Assembly (NCBI RefSeq): GCF_045679555.1
Contig: NC_092092.1
Location: 19,762,469 to 19,826,468 of the forward strand
Origin: Salvelinus alpinus
Taxonomy: Eukaryota > Chordata > Actinopteri > Salmoniformes > Salmonidae
Length of the DNA stretch: 64,000 bases
Reading direction: 5' to 3'
Position numbers and translations under genes: made by a program. Below the pieces are notes generated by a model. That model did no database searches, was not told where the DNA came from, and was given only the letters and a program-made list of their open reading frames with translations. Numbering within the stretch: position 1 is the first letter of the stretch; each line of letters starts with the position of its first letter. Below, one piece after another: positions 1 through 10,701 of this stretch.

Positions 1-524
1 TAAAATAACGTTCCCAAGGTAAACGGACTATTTCTCAGGTCCAGATCGTAGAATATGCATATAATTTACAGATTAGGATAGAAAACACTCCAAAGTTTCC
101 AAAACTGTCAAAATATTGTCTGTGAGTATAACAAAACTGATTCTGCAGTTCGAACAACGAACAAAAATTACATTTATTGTGTAACTGGGAGTGTCGTGAG
201 TGCAAACATCCGAAGATTATCAAAGGTAAGCGATTAATTGTATTGCTTTTCTGACTTTCGTGAACATGCTAATTTGGAGCTAGCTGTTGTAGCATTGATT
301 GATAAACTCACAAAAGCTTGGATTTCTTTCTCTGTAAAGCATATTTTCAAAATCTGACACGATAGGTGGATTAACAACAAGCTAAGCTGTGTTTTGGTAT
401 ATTTCACTTGTGATTGCATGATTATAAATATTTTTAGTAATATCTTTGAATTTGACGCCCTGCAATTCAGCGGTTGTTTAGGGAAATGATCCCGTAATCG
501 GGATCTGTGCGCAGAAAGGTTAAC
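1..524 (+). mobile_element. Family A TIR element, partial copy (plus orientation)
   Basis: This segment matches parts of the copies at 48581-49968 (same strand) and 4315-5740 (opposite strand). Shared landmarks are a block reading gatagaaaacactc followed by a gtctgtgagtataaca block, a tatcaaaggtaag motif resembling a splice donor, and a near-terminal palindrome of the type atcccgtNNNcgggat at 488-505. The left side runs off the window. No transposase is visible, so it is most likely a non-autonomous DNA element. Class is inferred from the full copy, which has short terminal inverted repeats. Confidence 0.6.
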
Positions 525-1043
525 AACCCTCCAGACGAGTTTCAATGCCATACAACTCTCCTTCTGTGGCCTCCAATTGCTCTTAAATACAAGTAAAACT
601 AAATGCATGCTCTTCAACTGATCGCTGCCTGCACCTGCCGTACAACATCACTACTCTGGACGGTTCTGACTTAGAATATGTGGACAACTACAAATACCTA
701 GGTGTCTGGTTAGACTGTAAACTCTCCTTCCAGACTCACATCAAACATCTCCAATCCAAAGTTAAATCTAGAATTGGCTTCCTATTTCGCAAACAAAGCA
801 TCCTTCACTCATGCTACCAAACATACCCTTGTAAAACTGACCATCCTACCGATCCTCGACTTCGGCGATGTCATTTACAAAATAGCCTCCAATACCCTAC
901 TCAATAAATTGGATGCAGTCTATCACAGTGCCATCCGTTTTGTTACCAAAGCCCCATATACTACCCACCACTGCGACCTGTACGCTCTCGTTGGCTGGCC
1001 CTCGCTTCATACTCGTCGCCAAACCCACTGGCTCCAGGTCAGT
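525..1043 (+). pseudogene. LINE-A fragment: C-terminal part of a reverse transcriptase ORF
   Basis: Translation gives the post-palm part of a non-LTR retrotransposon RT: a YKYLGVWLD block, an SKVKSRIGFLFR block, LTILPILDFGDVIYK, and a KLDAVYHSAIRFVTKAPYTT block. The frame shifts near 800, so the protein is split over two frames. The same protein is found antisense at 17233-17700. The RT palm and endonuclease are absent. The fragment begins at a gttaaca motif that also marks a deletion junction in the other copy. It is dead. Clade is CR1/L2/Jockey-like by general appearance only. Confidence 0.8.
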
Positions 1044-1437
1044 AGATACAGCCAATAATACAGTAGAAAAATAAGTCTATATACAATGTGAGCAAATGAG
1101 GTGAGATAAGGGAGGTAAAGGCAAAAAAAGGCCATGGTGGCGAGGTAAATACAATATAGCAAGTAAAACACTGGAATGGTAGATTTGCAGTGGAAGAATG
1201 TGCAAAGTAGAAATAGAAATAATGGGGTGCAAAGGAGAAAGATTAATAAATATATACAGTAGGGGAAGGGGTAGTTGTTTGGGCTAAATTATAGATGGGC
1301 TATGTACAGGTGCAGTAATCTGTGAGCTGCTCTGACAGCTGGTGCTTAAAGCTAGTGAGGGAGATAAGTGTTTCCAGTTTCAGAGATTTTTGTAGTTCGT
1401 TCCAGTCATTGGCAGCAGAGAACTGGAAGGAGAGTAA
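1044..1437 (-). mobile_element. LINE-A fragment: ORF end and 3' UTR, inverted relative to its neighbour
   Basis: On the plus strand this matches the antisense LINE-A 3' region at about 13076-13450, including the gtctatatacaNtgtg block, the ggctatgtacag block around the ORF stop, and the ttcgttccagtcattggcag block. It therefore lies in the opposite orientation to the LINE-A piece at 525-1043. The two pieces meet tail to tail at about 1044. Confidence 0.75.
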
Positions 1438-1440
1438 ATA

Positions 1441-1756
1441 AATCAAATCAAATTTTATTTGTCACATACACGTGTTTAGCAGATGTTATTGCGGGTGTAG
1501 CAATTCTAGCTCCAACAGTGCAGTAATATCTAACAAGTAATATCGAACAATACACACAATCTAAAGTAAAGGAATGGAATTACAATATATAAATATTTGA
1601 ATGAGCAATGTCAGAGTGGCATAGATTAAGATAGTCGAATAGGATAGAATACAGTATATACATATGAGATGAGTAATGCAAATGTAAAAATTATGTAAAA
1701 ATTAATAAAGTGACTAGTGTTCCATTATTCAAGTGGCCAGTGATTTCAAGTATATG
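1441..1756 (-). mobile_element. LINE-B/C 3' UTR fragment, antisense
   Basis: It starts with aatcaaatcaaattttatt, the reverse complement of the (TTTGA)n tail of the LINE at 52800-56333. It continues through the cacatacacgtgtttagcagatg and gtgcagtaatatctaac blocks seen antisense at 60260-60600. Only 3' UTR is present, as expected for a strongly 5'-truncated LINE insertion. Confidence 0.8.
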
Positions 1757-1758
1757 TA

Positions 1759-2230
1759 CACTACAGTTCAAAAGTTTGGGGTCACTTAGAAATGTCCTTG
1801 TTTTTGAAAGAAAAGCACATTTTTTGTCCGTTAAAATAACATAAAATTGATCAGAAATACAGTCTAGACATTGTTAATGTTGTAAATTACTATTGTAGCT
1901 GGAAACGGTTGATTTTTTGATGGAATAGGCGTATAGAGGCCCATTATCAGCAACCATCACTCCTGTGTTTCAATTCCACGTTGTGTTAGCTAATCCAAGT
2001 TTATCTTTTTAAAAGGCTAATTAATCATTAGACACCTGAAACTGTTATCCTGCTGGCCTTCTTCTGGAGAATCTGCATTTGTGGGTTCGATTACAGGCTC
2101 AAAATGGCTAGAAACAAAGAACTTTCTTCTGAGACTCGTCAGTCTTTTATTGTTCGGACAAATGAAGGCTAGTCCATGCGAGAAATTGCCAAGAAACTGA
2201 AGATCTCATACAACGCTGTGTACTACAAAT
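1759..2230 (+). mobile_element. Tc1-like transposon, left end plus transposase N-terminus only
   Basis: A TA dinucleotide at 1757-1758 is followed by cactacagttcaaaagtttg, a typical teleost Tc1-type terminus. A transposase start lies at 2104 (MARNKELSSETRQSF), and the helix-turn-helix region (REIAKKLKISYNAVYY) continues to 2230 with an in-frame stop in between. The DDE domain and right terminus are missing because the sequence changes abruptly at 2231 into an LTR retrotransposon. Dead remnant. Confidence 0.85.
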
Positions 2231-2332
2231 TATTGTTTTAAATAAACACCCTTGAAACTGTCCATGTCTGATCTGTGTAAACATCTAGATCAAACCCCCT
2301 GGTTGCCACAAGTGGTGGAGAATGAGGGCATT
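2231..2332 (+). repeat. 5' LTR remnant and candidate primer binding site
   Basis: The 80 bases to 2310 match 9505-9584, sharing attgttttaaataaacacc, tgtctgatctgtgtaaac and a final gccaca/gccaca end. Directly after the LTR, tggtggagaatgagggc (2313-2329) begins with TGG, as tRNA primer binding sites do. Which tRNA would pair with it is not determined. Confidence 0.65.
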
Positions 2333-2972
2333 GAGACATACAGTACCTCTGCATGTTCGAACAGACAGCACAAGGTGAAGTGGGCGAGTCTGCTGGCCCC
2401 GTTCCTGTCCGGAGACGTCTAAAAGGCATAATATGAACTCAAAACTGAACAGACGGTTAACAACAACGGTCTCAAGAGGGAGGTACTCAGCCATTATGGG
2501 TACAGCCTGGCCTGTCAGGCCCAACTGGTCTACGACTGGAGGTTTGTGGCCGAAGCTTCCCCCCGAGACCAGGCATGGCTCTTAACCGACGTAGCCACCC
2601 TCCCTGTTCTTAACAAAGTGGTCATGGATCGCTTCTCACGGGCACTACCTCACGACATGAAGAGGGCGGTGAGTCTACTTGCACCCCAGACCTTGGAGGA
2701 CCTCTTGGGAGCTGTGGAGACGCACCAGAACACAGAGGCCCTGCTGAAGGGGACGCAGGCCGAGTCCGGGACCCGTCGGAGGGGACGGAAGGACGATCCC
2801 ACCACCGTACTCCCCAATCCGACAGTCAGCCGAGCTAAAGGACTGCAGACGTGTGGAGAGTTAGGTGCCGACGACCCCAGTTGGATGAAGGCCAAAGGAG
2901 GTGTTTTGAGTGTGGCGCCCGGGGACACCTCGCATGGAATTGCCCGGGTCGAGAGGAGTCAATGCCATCAGT
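2333..2972 (+). pseudogene. Gag pseudogene (SCAN-like region and CCHC zinc knuckle) of the Gmr1-like element
   Basis: The open frame from 2546 encodes a helical segment (FSRALPHDMKRAV, LEDLLGAVETHQNTEALL) resembling the SCAN-like capsid region of Gmr1-type Gag proteins. Homology to vertebrate SCAN domains is established for this group; here it rests on appearance. Upstream in the same frame are stops near 2418-2430, followed by LKREVLSHYGYS. A retroviral-type zinc knuckle C-x2-C-x4-H-x4-C (CFEC, H, C) is encoded at 2902-2943 in a different frame, so a frameshift separates it from the SCAN-like part. The gene is cut at 2973 by an inserted element. Confidence 0.75.
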
Positions 2973-3038
2973 GGGCCTGTAATGCCAAATAGTGTCATCC
3001 GGCAAAATAGTGTCCCCCTCTGCGTCACAATGGGATTC

Positions 3039-3555
3039 AATGAGTTTTAGCTTCTGTTGCTAGCATTGTTGCTGGAACTTGCAAAATTCTGACCATATGG
3101 TAGTGGTCACGAAGGAAGGAGGATGCGGGCAGATCAATTGCATTCATTCCTGTTATCATTCAAGGTGAGACTGAACATGGACAAGGTACAGGAGAAACAC
3201 AAGGATAACTACCGGAGCAGAATCAAAAAGGGGACCAAGTGCTAAGTGAATTACTCGGTATGGAAGAAGATCAAAAGGAAGGTGAGACCTGGGAAACCTC
3301 GCTGCTCTTTCGCTCTTAGCTGTGGTCACCATCTCTTAAAGTTAATCTAAAAACAGATAATCAGATAATAACTATTTGCATTTGCGCACAAAATAACCTG
3401 CAGTTTTATTTTCCTTATCACTGACATCTTTCTCTTTGTCTTCCTAGGGTTACCTTGGTGGAAGCCAACAATCTTCTACAGTTGGAGCAGTTGGACGACT
3501 GAAAGCACGGGTGCCTTACACTTTAGTGAAGCCCAATAGACAATGTATGTTAGCG
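3039..3555. other. Internal segment of the inserted DNA element, no recognisable gene
   Basis: Short gene-like stretches are present: an ATG-led run at about 3177 (MDKVQEKHKDNYRSR) that stops after 22 codons, and a pyrimidine-rich acceptor-like motif ending in ag at 3447. No known domain is recognised. These could be decayed exons of an autonomous ancestor or chance matches. Confidence 0.3.
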
Positions 3556-4068
3556 TCCCACCTGGCCAACATCCAGTGAGATTGCAGAGCGCCAAATTCA
3601 AATACAGAAATACTCATTATAAAAATTCTATTTTACATAGGTTTAAAGATGAACTTCTTGTGAATCCAACCACGGTGTCAGATTTCAAAAATGCTTTACG
3701 GCGAAAGCATACCTTAGGATTATTTGAGAACATCGCCCAGCAGACAAATCATTACAAACAGTAACCAGCCAAGTAGAAGAGTTACACAAGTCAGAAATAG
3801 AGATAAAATTAATCACTTACCTTTGATGATCTTCATATGGTTGCACTCAGAAGACATTCATTTATTCAATAAATGTTCCTTTTGTTCGATAAATCTCTTT
3901 ATATCCAAAAACCTCCGTTTTGTTTGCGCGTTTTCTTCAGTAATCCACAGGCTCAAACGCAGTCACAACAGGCAGACAAAAAGTAGAAGGCAGTAGAAGG
4001 CAGTTTAATTTGGGTATGCTTTTCATCCAAAATTCCAAATGCTGCCCCCTACCCTAGAGAAGTTTTAA
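3556..4068 (-). mobile_element. Family A copy, partial, antisense
   Basis: It contains the family landmarks in reverse orientation: a gcgccaaattcaaatacagaa block, ccaccgNggtgtcagatttc-like text, cttacctttgatgatcttca (reverse of the tcatcaaaggtaag motif), and a final agaagttttaag. It is a diverged relative of the copy at 4315-5740. Confidence 0.6.
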
Positions 4069-4314
4069 GCTTTGGTTAGCATTTGAGAAAGCAAGAAATT
4101 GTAGTTATAAAAACGTACCTCTTCAATTTACTTCTCCAAAGGAACTTAGACTGTCCGAGCCCCCCAGAAGGTATCCCATCCACCAGAACCTGTTAGTTCG
4201 AATCAGTCTTATTCTCTGTGCACTGAGTCGGAGGGGGACCAGCTTGAGGTAGGCTATACCTTCCAAAAGTGTTGAAAAGTACATAACACCCATTTATAAC
4301 ACTGCACTAATCCA
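4069..4314. other. Unassigned spacer between two family A copies
   Basis: No ORF or known repeat is recognised. A stretch reading gaccagcttgaggtaggct near 4240-4258 looks like an exon end with a splice donor, but nothing else supports a gene. Confidence 0.3.
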
Positions 4315-5740
4315 TCATCCCGCTAACGGGATCGATATGACAACAGCCAGTGAACATGCAGGGCGCCAAATTCAAACAGAAATCTCATAACTAAAATTCC
4401 TCAAACATACATGTGTTTTATATCATTTTAAAGGTAATCTTGTTGTTAATCCCACCAAAGTGTCCGATTTCAAATATGCTTTTCAGCGAGGGCACTACAA
4501 CCGATTATGTTAGGTCACCACCAAACCACAATAAGCACAGCCATTTTTCCAGCGAAAGATAGCAGTCAGAAAAAGCAGAATTAGAGATAAAATTAATCAC
4601 TAACCTTTGATTATCTTCATCAGATGACACTCATAGGACTTCATGTTACACAGTACATGCATGTTTTGTTTGATAAAGTTCATATTTATAACAAAAAATC
4701 TGAGTTTACATTGGCGCGTTACATTCACTAGTTCCAAAAACATCAAGTGATTTTGCATAGCCACATAATTTCAACAGAAATACTCATCATAAATGTAGAT
4801 GATAATACAAGTTATACACATGGAATTATAGATATTCCTCTCCTTAATGCAACCGCTGTGTCAGATTTCAAAAAAACTTTACGGAAAAAGCAAATCATGC
4901 AATAATCTGAGACGGAGCTCAGAACAATAGCCAAATTAGCCGCCATGTTGGGGTCAACAGAAACCAGAAAATACATGATAAATGTTTCCTTACCTTTGAT
5001 GAACTTCATCAGAATGCAGTCCTAGGAATCCCAGGTCCACAATAAATGCTTGATTTGTTCGATAATGTCCGTTATTTATGTCCAATTAGCTACTTTGGTT
5101 AGCGCCTTTGGTAAACAATTTCAAAGTCACAAAGCGCGTCCACTATAACGTGACAAAATGTCCAAAAGTTCCGTAACAGTCAGTAGAAACATGTCAAACA
5201 ATGTACTGAATCAATCTTTAAAATGTTGTTAACATACATCTTGAATAACGTTCCAACCGGAGAATTAGATTGACTTCAGAAGAGCGGTGGAACGGAGGTC
5301 CTCCTCATGTGAAAGCGCATGGTGAAAGCATGCTCAGCTCGTGGCAGTGATTACTCATTCCTGTCTCCTTTGGCCCCCCTTCACATTAGAGTCATCAGAC
5401 AAAGTTCTATTGACTGTTGACATCTAGTGGAACCCGTAGGAAGTGAAAACTCATCCATATCTCGCTGCAATTTCATTGAGAGCTTGGTTCAAAATCTGCC
5501 ACCTCAGAAAACATTCAAACAGGAAGTGGAACTTCTCAGGTTTTTACCTGCCATATGAGTTCTGTTATACTCACAGACATAATTCAAACAGTTTTAGAAA
5601 CTTCAGAGTGTTTTCTATCCAATACGAATAATAATATGCATATATTAGCAACTGGGACTGAGGAGCAGGCAGTTTACTCTGGGCACCTCTGTGCACCTTT
5701 CATCCAAGCTACTCAATACTGCCCCTGCAGCCAAAAGAAG
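4315..5740 (-). mobile_element. Family A element, near full length, antisense
   Basis: Over its length this is the reverse complement of 48581-49968. It starts with the palindrome atcccgctaacgggat and ends tgcagccaaaagaag, the complement of the other copy's left terminus. The left terminus (cttcatatggctgca in the other copy) is missing. It contains no transposase and only short non-conserved reading frames, which fits a non-autonomous DNA transposon of about 1.4 kb. Confidence 0.7.
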
Positions 5741-5783
5741 TTAACTAGGCAAGTCAGTTAAGAACAAATTCTTATTTACAATG
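5741..5783 (-). repeat. SINE 3' tail fragment, antisense
   Basis: The text ttaactaggcaagtcagtta followed by agaacaaattcttatttaca is the reverse complement of the tail of salmonid tRNA-derived SINEs. The same block occurs at about 9900-9930 and 11813-11853. Confidence 0.65.
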
Positions 5784-6484
5784 ACAGCCTGCAGTGACGG
5801 CCTCCTGTTCTCCAGGAGCTAGGAGTTCTGCCCAACACCCAGACGTGGATCCAGCTGATGTCCTCCATTACCAACACCCTCCAACTTTTCATTCCATCAT
5901 CTACAGTTACTGTTGTTGTCAATATTTGCTAAAAACGCTAGCACTGCAAACACTCAGAACAAAGAGAGCAGTAGTGCCTGGACTTTGCAGTCTTTGCAGT
6001 CCCCCTTCTGACACTGGCTGCCTGTTGAGAACAACTGACAGGCAGAACCTCCCACCCACACAGCAACCATCTCCTCTATATTCCACACACCAGAATTCAG
6101 TATTTTAGTCTGATTGCCATGTGAGTGTACAAAAAAACATCTGTTAAAATAAATTCATGACACAACTGTACTAAAAACTAAATTTCTGTACTAAAATCTT
6201 AAATATTGCCAGTTTTCACAGCCGTTTCACTAGGTGTTCAAGCAGATTACACGTTTACTTTGACATTTCCGAAACGTAGCAACGTTTAAGACATTGATTT
6301 CATGTTGTAATGTTAACAAGGTACCCAAAAGTAGCTTGAAATAATGTTTTCATTTTATTAGCTAAACAAGCCTTGTTTGCATAGAGATTATGAAAATATT
6401 GTCATTTAGGCTGTAATGATTTCCAAAATTCTAATCATTAGGTCATCACACCATTGATATAACAACGGACGCTAATAGTTTATC
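5784..6484. other. Right internal part of the inserted DNA element, no recognised gene
   Basis: A 104-codon frame at 5794-6108 resembles nothing I know and lacks conserved motifs. The rest (6110-6484) is AT-rich with no long frame. I see no function in it. Confidence 0.3.
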
Positions 6485-6550
6485 GAATCCCATTGTGATG
6501 GAGAGGTGGACACTATTTGGTCGGGGGGCATTATTTGGCATGACAGGCCC

Positions 6551-6905
6551 TGGAGATGCAAGCTATGTCACCTCCTGTTGGGCCTACAGCGAACCACCAG
6601 AACCCATGAAAGTCGACTGTCACAACACCCACGCTCTGTTGGATTCCGGGAGTGTGCGCAGCCTGTGCGCAGCCACAAGCGGTTGCCAATCCCATGTCTA
6701 CGGACCCAGAGTCGGGGTTCGAGGGAGCGCCGGAACCAACCTCAGCTGGTGAACAATGGGAGGAGGAGCCCGCCGAGACATCTGTTCAGGACCGCCCAGT
6801 GGGAGGATTCAAACTTGAAAGCCACCGAGGCCCAAGTGATAGCGGTGGATGGCCAGCTTCTTCTAGGGGTGAGGGACTGGTGATACCCCCATTTCCAAAT
6901 AAAAA
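6551..6905 (+). pseudogene. Aspartic protease region of the Gmr1-like pol, decayed
   Basis: The frame resuming after the insertion contains HALLDSGSVRSL, the D-S/T-G active-site motif of retroviral-type aspartic proteases that cut Gag-Pol. The flap and second conserved segment are not clear. Downstream codons change frame several times, so this is not functional. Position directly after Gag and before integrase fits the Gmr1 layout. Confidence 0.6.
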
Positions 6906-6939
6906 ATGACCTGTTGTATCAGGTGTCGCACGAACCGGA

Positions 6940-7965
6940 TGGAACTTCGAGAGGTGCTGTTGCTGCCCCGCTGATACGTTGAAACCATTCTTTAGCTGGC
7001 CCACACCCATTTGTTGGGGGCGCATGTGGGAATCGAGAAGACCCAGGAATGGATCGCCATGGAAGACTATTTCCGCTGCTCACCAGAGTGTCAAATCACC
7101 ACCCCAAAAGCACCCTTCCGTAACCCGCTGGTTCCCCTACCGATCATTGGAGTGCCATCACCGTGGACATAGTGGGCCCCCTGGTAAAAATGTCCAGAGG
7201 ACACTGGTACATCCTGGTAATAGTAGATTATCCCAATATCCCGAGGCCATTCCCCTACGGGCGGCCATCTCCAATGGAATCACCCGGGGGCTATTCCACC
7301 TCTTCAACCAGGTGGCCATCCCAAATGAGATCCTGTCCGACCGAGGTATCAAGTTCATGTCCAGACTAATGAAACATTTGTGTGCTCTCCTACAGATAAA
7401 GCAGATCTGGACCTCTGTCTTTCATCCGCAGACAGATTGGCACGTCGAATGGTTCAATAAGTTGCTCAAACAAATGCTGCGGAAGGTCATCGAGCGGGAC
7501 GGGAAGAACTGGGACCAGTTACTACCACCCCTAATGTTCTCAATCCGAGAAGTGCCCCAGGCCTCTCCTTTTGAACTGCTCTACGGGAGGAGACCACGCA
7601 GCCTACTGGTCCTCATCAAGGAGGTGTGGGAAGCCCAGCCGACCCCATTACGCAGCGTGGTGGAACACGTAGAGACGATGAGGGAGCGGATGAAAGCCAT
7701 ATGGTCAGTGGTAAGGGAACATATGGAGAAGGCCCAGTATTCCCAAGCCAAGGTCTACAATCGGGGAACCCAGCCCAGAGAGTTCCATGTGGGTAAAAAG
7801 GTGCTAGTTTTAACCCCCTACCACAGAAAGTAAGTTCCTGGTAACATGTCACGTGCCATACGAGGTGACAGAGAAGCTGGGACCCATAAATTACCATGTA
7901 TGGCAGTTGGGGAGATGGAAACCTCAACAGATTTATCACGTGAACCTATTGAAGAGGTGGCACGT
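6940..7965 (+). pseudogene. Integrase of the Gmr1-like element (HHCC, DDE core, GPY/F-like end), frameshifted
   Basis: Three integrase modules are visible in order. An HHCC zinc-binding region lies at about 6990-7100 (LAHTH, HVGIEKTQEW, CSPEC). The DDE core has a first aspartate in VDIVGPL at about 7160 in one frame, then, after a frameshift near 7230, LSDRGIKF and a TDWHVEWFNKLLKQ block with the catalytic glutamate. Last comes a C-terminal block VPYEVTEKLGPINYHV (about 7851-7900) resembling the GPY/F module. Integrase would insert the cDNA into the genome. The longest intact frame is 6979-7833 (284 codons). It lies upstream of RT. Confidence 0.8.
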
Positions 7966-8074
7966 GAGTACAGCCTTTGCTGTGGTGTGGTCAAAACCTG
8001 GGACGTCGACAGGACCAGTGGTGGTCCCGCGCAATGAGGACCTAAGACAGGCCCAGAAACAAGTGCTCTGGGAG

Positions 8075-8860
8075 CTCATTGATCCCCGAGGCCCGAAGGA
8101 AGGCTGTGAAGCAGGAGGTGGAGGCTATGCTGAGGATGGGAGTCAATGAGGAGTCCCACAGCGCATGGTGCAGCCCCATTGCGTTGGTGCCTAAACCGGA
8201 CGATAGTCTGCGTTCTGCAATGAATTTCGGGGGGTGAACGACATCAGTTTGTTTGACGCCTACTCCATGCCGAGGGTGGATGAGCTCATCAAGCGGTTGG
8301 GGAAGGCCCGGTACATCAGCATCCTGGACCTGACCAAGGAATATTGGCAGGTACCCTTGGCAGCCTCCTCCTGGGAGAAGATTCTCGACACCGGACGGCT
8401 TATACCAATACCGGGTCCTCCCGTTCGGTCTCCATGGAGTAGCATCCACGTAACAGCGTCTGATGGACCAAGTCCTCCGACCCCACCAACAGTACGCAGC
8501 GGTCTATTTGGATGACATCATCATCCTTGACGTGCCTCTAGGCGGTACTGGACGTGCTCAGGCAAGCCGGGTTGACAGCGAATCCCAAGAAATGCAAGCT
8601 GGGGTTCAAAGAGATGAGTGCCTTGGGTATTTGATCGGACGGGGGAACGTCAAGCTCAAAGAGAGGAAGTACCAGGTAGTTTGTGACTGGCCCATTCCCT
8701 GCACCAATACACAGGTCAAGTCCTTCCTGGGGCAGGTGGGATACTATAACCGGTTTATCCCCAACTTGGCGGCTATAGCCTCCCGCCGATCTGACCAGAG
8801 CCCGCCTCCCAAAAATATTGAAGGGACTAGGGGTCATCCTGTCCCAGGTACACGATAGGG
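8075..8860 (+). pseudogene. Reverse transcriptase of the Gmr1-like element, frameshifted
   Basis: Gypsy-type RT blocks are present. These are VEAMLRMGVNEESHSAWCSP with LVPKPDDSLR at 8118-8220, YSMPRVDELIKRLGKARYIS at 8260-8320, then LDLTKEYWQVPL, the catalytic YLDD box in YAAVYLDDIIIL at about 8500-8530, and the connection region LGQVGYYNRFIPN at about 8728-8766. At least three frame changes occur (near 8200, 8400 and 8550). The protein would copy the element's RNA into DNA. It lies downstream of integrase, the reverse of ordinary gypsy order. Confidence 0.8.
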
Positions 8861-9100
8861 AGGAACACCCCATCATGTACATGAGCCGGAACTTTATACC
8901 CCGAGAAAAGATGTACTCGATTGTCGAGAAAGAGTGTCTAGCGGTGAAGTAGGCGCTCAACAGTCTTAACTATTACCTGTTGTGCACCCACTTCACCCTG
9001 GTCACAGACCATGCTCCCCTTTCCCAGCGGAAAGGACACGAACGATCGAGTCACCAGGTGGTTTTGTCCCTTCAACGAGAAGGGAGACGCACATCGCACT
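8861..9100 (+). pseudogene. RNase H region of the Gmr1-like element
   Basis: A frame following RT reads EEHPIMYMSRNFIPREKMYS, then IVEKECLAVK, an in-frame stop at about 8948, then ALNSLNYYLLCTHFTLVTDH. This is the RNase H/tether arrangement usual in gypsy pol (SRxLxxxExxYSxxEKECLA-type block). The stop and later frameshift show it is dead. Confidence 0.7.
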
Positions 9101-9127
9101 GACGACCGCCCCCTCCGGCGCAAGGCT

Positions 9128-9584
9128 AAGGGGAGGGGGGGAAGACAAGCCACCAGGTGGAGACTCAATGAGGCCTGGTGACAGACGGAGTCTACATCAC
9201 GCGGTGGTGGCTCCCTCTGCTGGACGTGCCAGGTTTCGACAGGTCCGGCCAGGAATAATTGGGGCTTTTTGAGGAAGGTGAGTAATCAAGGGGCTGATTG
9301 CTCACCAACCATACGGGGCCCATAAAGCTGCCAGGAGGGCAGCACACAGGAGGGTTGGAGATAGTGAGAGGTTGTTACCAGATAGACGTCCTCACAGTCT
9401 ACTAGAACCAAGGGGCTCGGTGTTCTACCCTAGAGGAGAAAGCATTCCTTTGAGCCCAGGAGGCGGTAACCTGGAAGAGAGACCTGTTTCTTTTCTTTTC
9501 CTTTATTGTTTTAAATAAACACCATTGAAGCTGTACGTGTCTGATCTGTGTAAACGTCAAGATCAAACCACCTGGTCTGCCACA
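9128..9584 (+). repeat. Polypurine tract and 3' LTR of the Gmr1-like element
   Basis: A purine tract, aaggggaggggggg (9128-9141), precedes the LTR. The LTR start is not fixed by sequence because the 5' copy is truncated. A polyadenylation signal aataaa lies at 9514-9519, and the last 80 bp match 2231-2310. The end is set at gccaca, 9584. Confidence 0.6.
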
Positions 9585-9668
9585 ATAAGTCCATAAACAC
9601 TCCAGCCAGCTAGTCTGCACATGCTTTGAGGACGCGGCTAGGGATTCCTTCTAGGCCAGCAGGACTTC
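9585..9668 (-). mobile_element. LINE-B RT fragment, antisense
   Basis: The sequence ccataaacactccagccagc, gcacatgctttgaggacgcgg and cttctaggccagcagga is the reverse complement of the LINE-B region at about 54450-54520 that encodes the AAGPDGIPSRVLRACADQLAG block. It is a small dead fragment abutting the gypsy 3' LTR. Confidence 0.65.
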
Positions 9669-9738
9669 TGGTCCCCACAAGTATAATTAAACACACACAC
9701 ACACACACACACAGACACACACAGACACACACACACAG

Positions 9739-9870
9739 GTGGCAGATAGCCTAGCAGTTAGAGCGTTGGGCCAGCAACCAAAAGGTTGCTAGTTCAAGCT
9801 GACTAGGTGAAATCTCTGTCAATCTGTCCTTGAGTCCAGGGTTACTGTCCATAATCGCTGAGCCCTGGTT
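9739..9870 (+). repeat. tRNA-derived SINE (salmonid HpaI/SmaI type by appearance)
   Basis: A tRNA-like head has an A-box-like tagcctagcagttagagcg at 9748 onward and a B-box-like ggttgctagttcaagc at 9784 onward. A short unrelated body follows. The head is diverged, and no intact cloverleaf should be assumed. Family name is from memory of salmonid SINEs. Confidence 0.65.
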
Positions 9871-9880
9871 CTGTCCACAT

Positions 9881-9965
9881 TTTTTATTTTTTATTTAACC
9901 TTTATTTAACCAGGCAAGTCAGTTAAGAACCCCGGCCAACCCTAACTCGGACGAGGGTGTCTGCA
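9881..9965 (-). repeat. SINE tail and body fragment, antisense
   Basis: The stretch tttatttaaccaggcaagtc, agttaagaac and cccggccaaccctaactcgg reads as the reverse complement of a second salmonid SINE's tail and body. It is joined head-on to the SINE at 9739-9870. Confidence 0.5.

Positions 9966-10701
<736 letters not shown>

Larger units (their letters stand above)
2973..6550. mobile_element. DNA element with 66-bp imperfect terminal inverted repeats, inserted in the gypsy element
   Basis: Bases 2973-3038 are an imperfect inverted copy of 6485-6550. Both begin gggcctgt then atgccaaata, both contain aaatagtgtcc, and both end cacaatgggattc. The 3578-bp interval interrupts the gypsy element between gag and protease, so it is a secondary insertion. 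No target duplication is evident and no transposase is recognisable. Inside are family A copies, a SINE tail, and unrecognised segments with splice-site-like motifs (for example tttctctttgtcttcctag ending at 3447). Superfamily is unknown. Confidence 0.65.
2231..9584 (+). mobile_element. Gmr1-like Ty3/gypsy LTR retrotransposon, decayed and interrupted
   Basis: The order read on the plus strand is: LTR remnant (2231-2310), gag with a SCAN-like region and zinc knuckle, protease motif, integrase, reverse transcriptase, RNase H, purine tract, 3' LTR. Integrase upstream of RT is the hallmark of the Gmr1 group of deuterostome Ty3/gypsy elements; ordinary gypsy elements have RT first. The 5' LTR is reduced to its last 80 bp, which match the end of the 3' LTR at about 9505-9584. 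A DNA element at 2973-6550 splits gag from protease. Several stops and frameshifts make it non-functional. Confidence 0.8.

Noticed and set aside
5794..6108. 104-codon frame as a possible gene
   Set aside because: No known domain, no splice or promoter support, and it lies inside a transposon-rich insertion.
9739..9815. Possible tRNA gene
   Set aside because: A-box and B-box-like motifs are present, but they sit in a SINE head; spacing and stems are degenerate.
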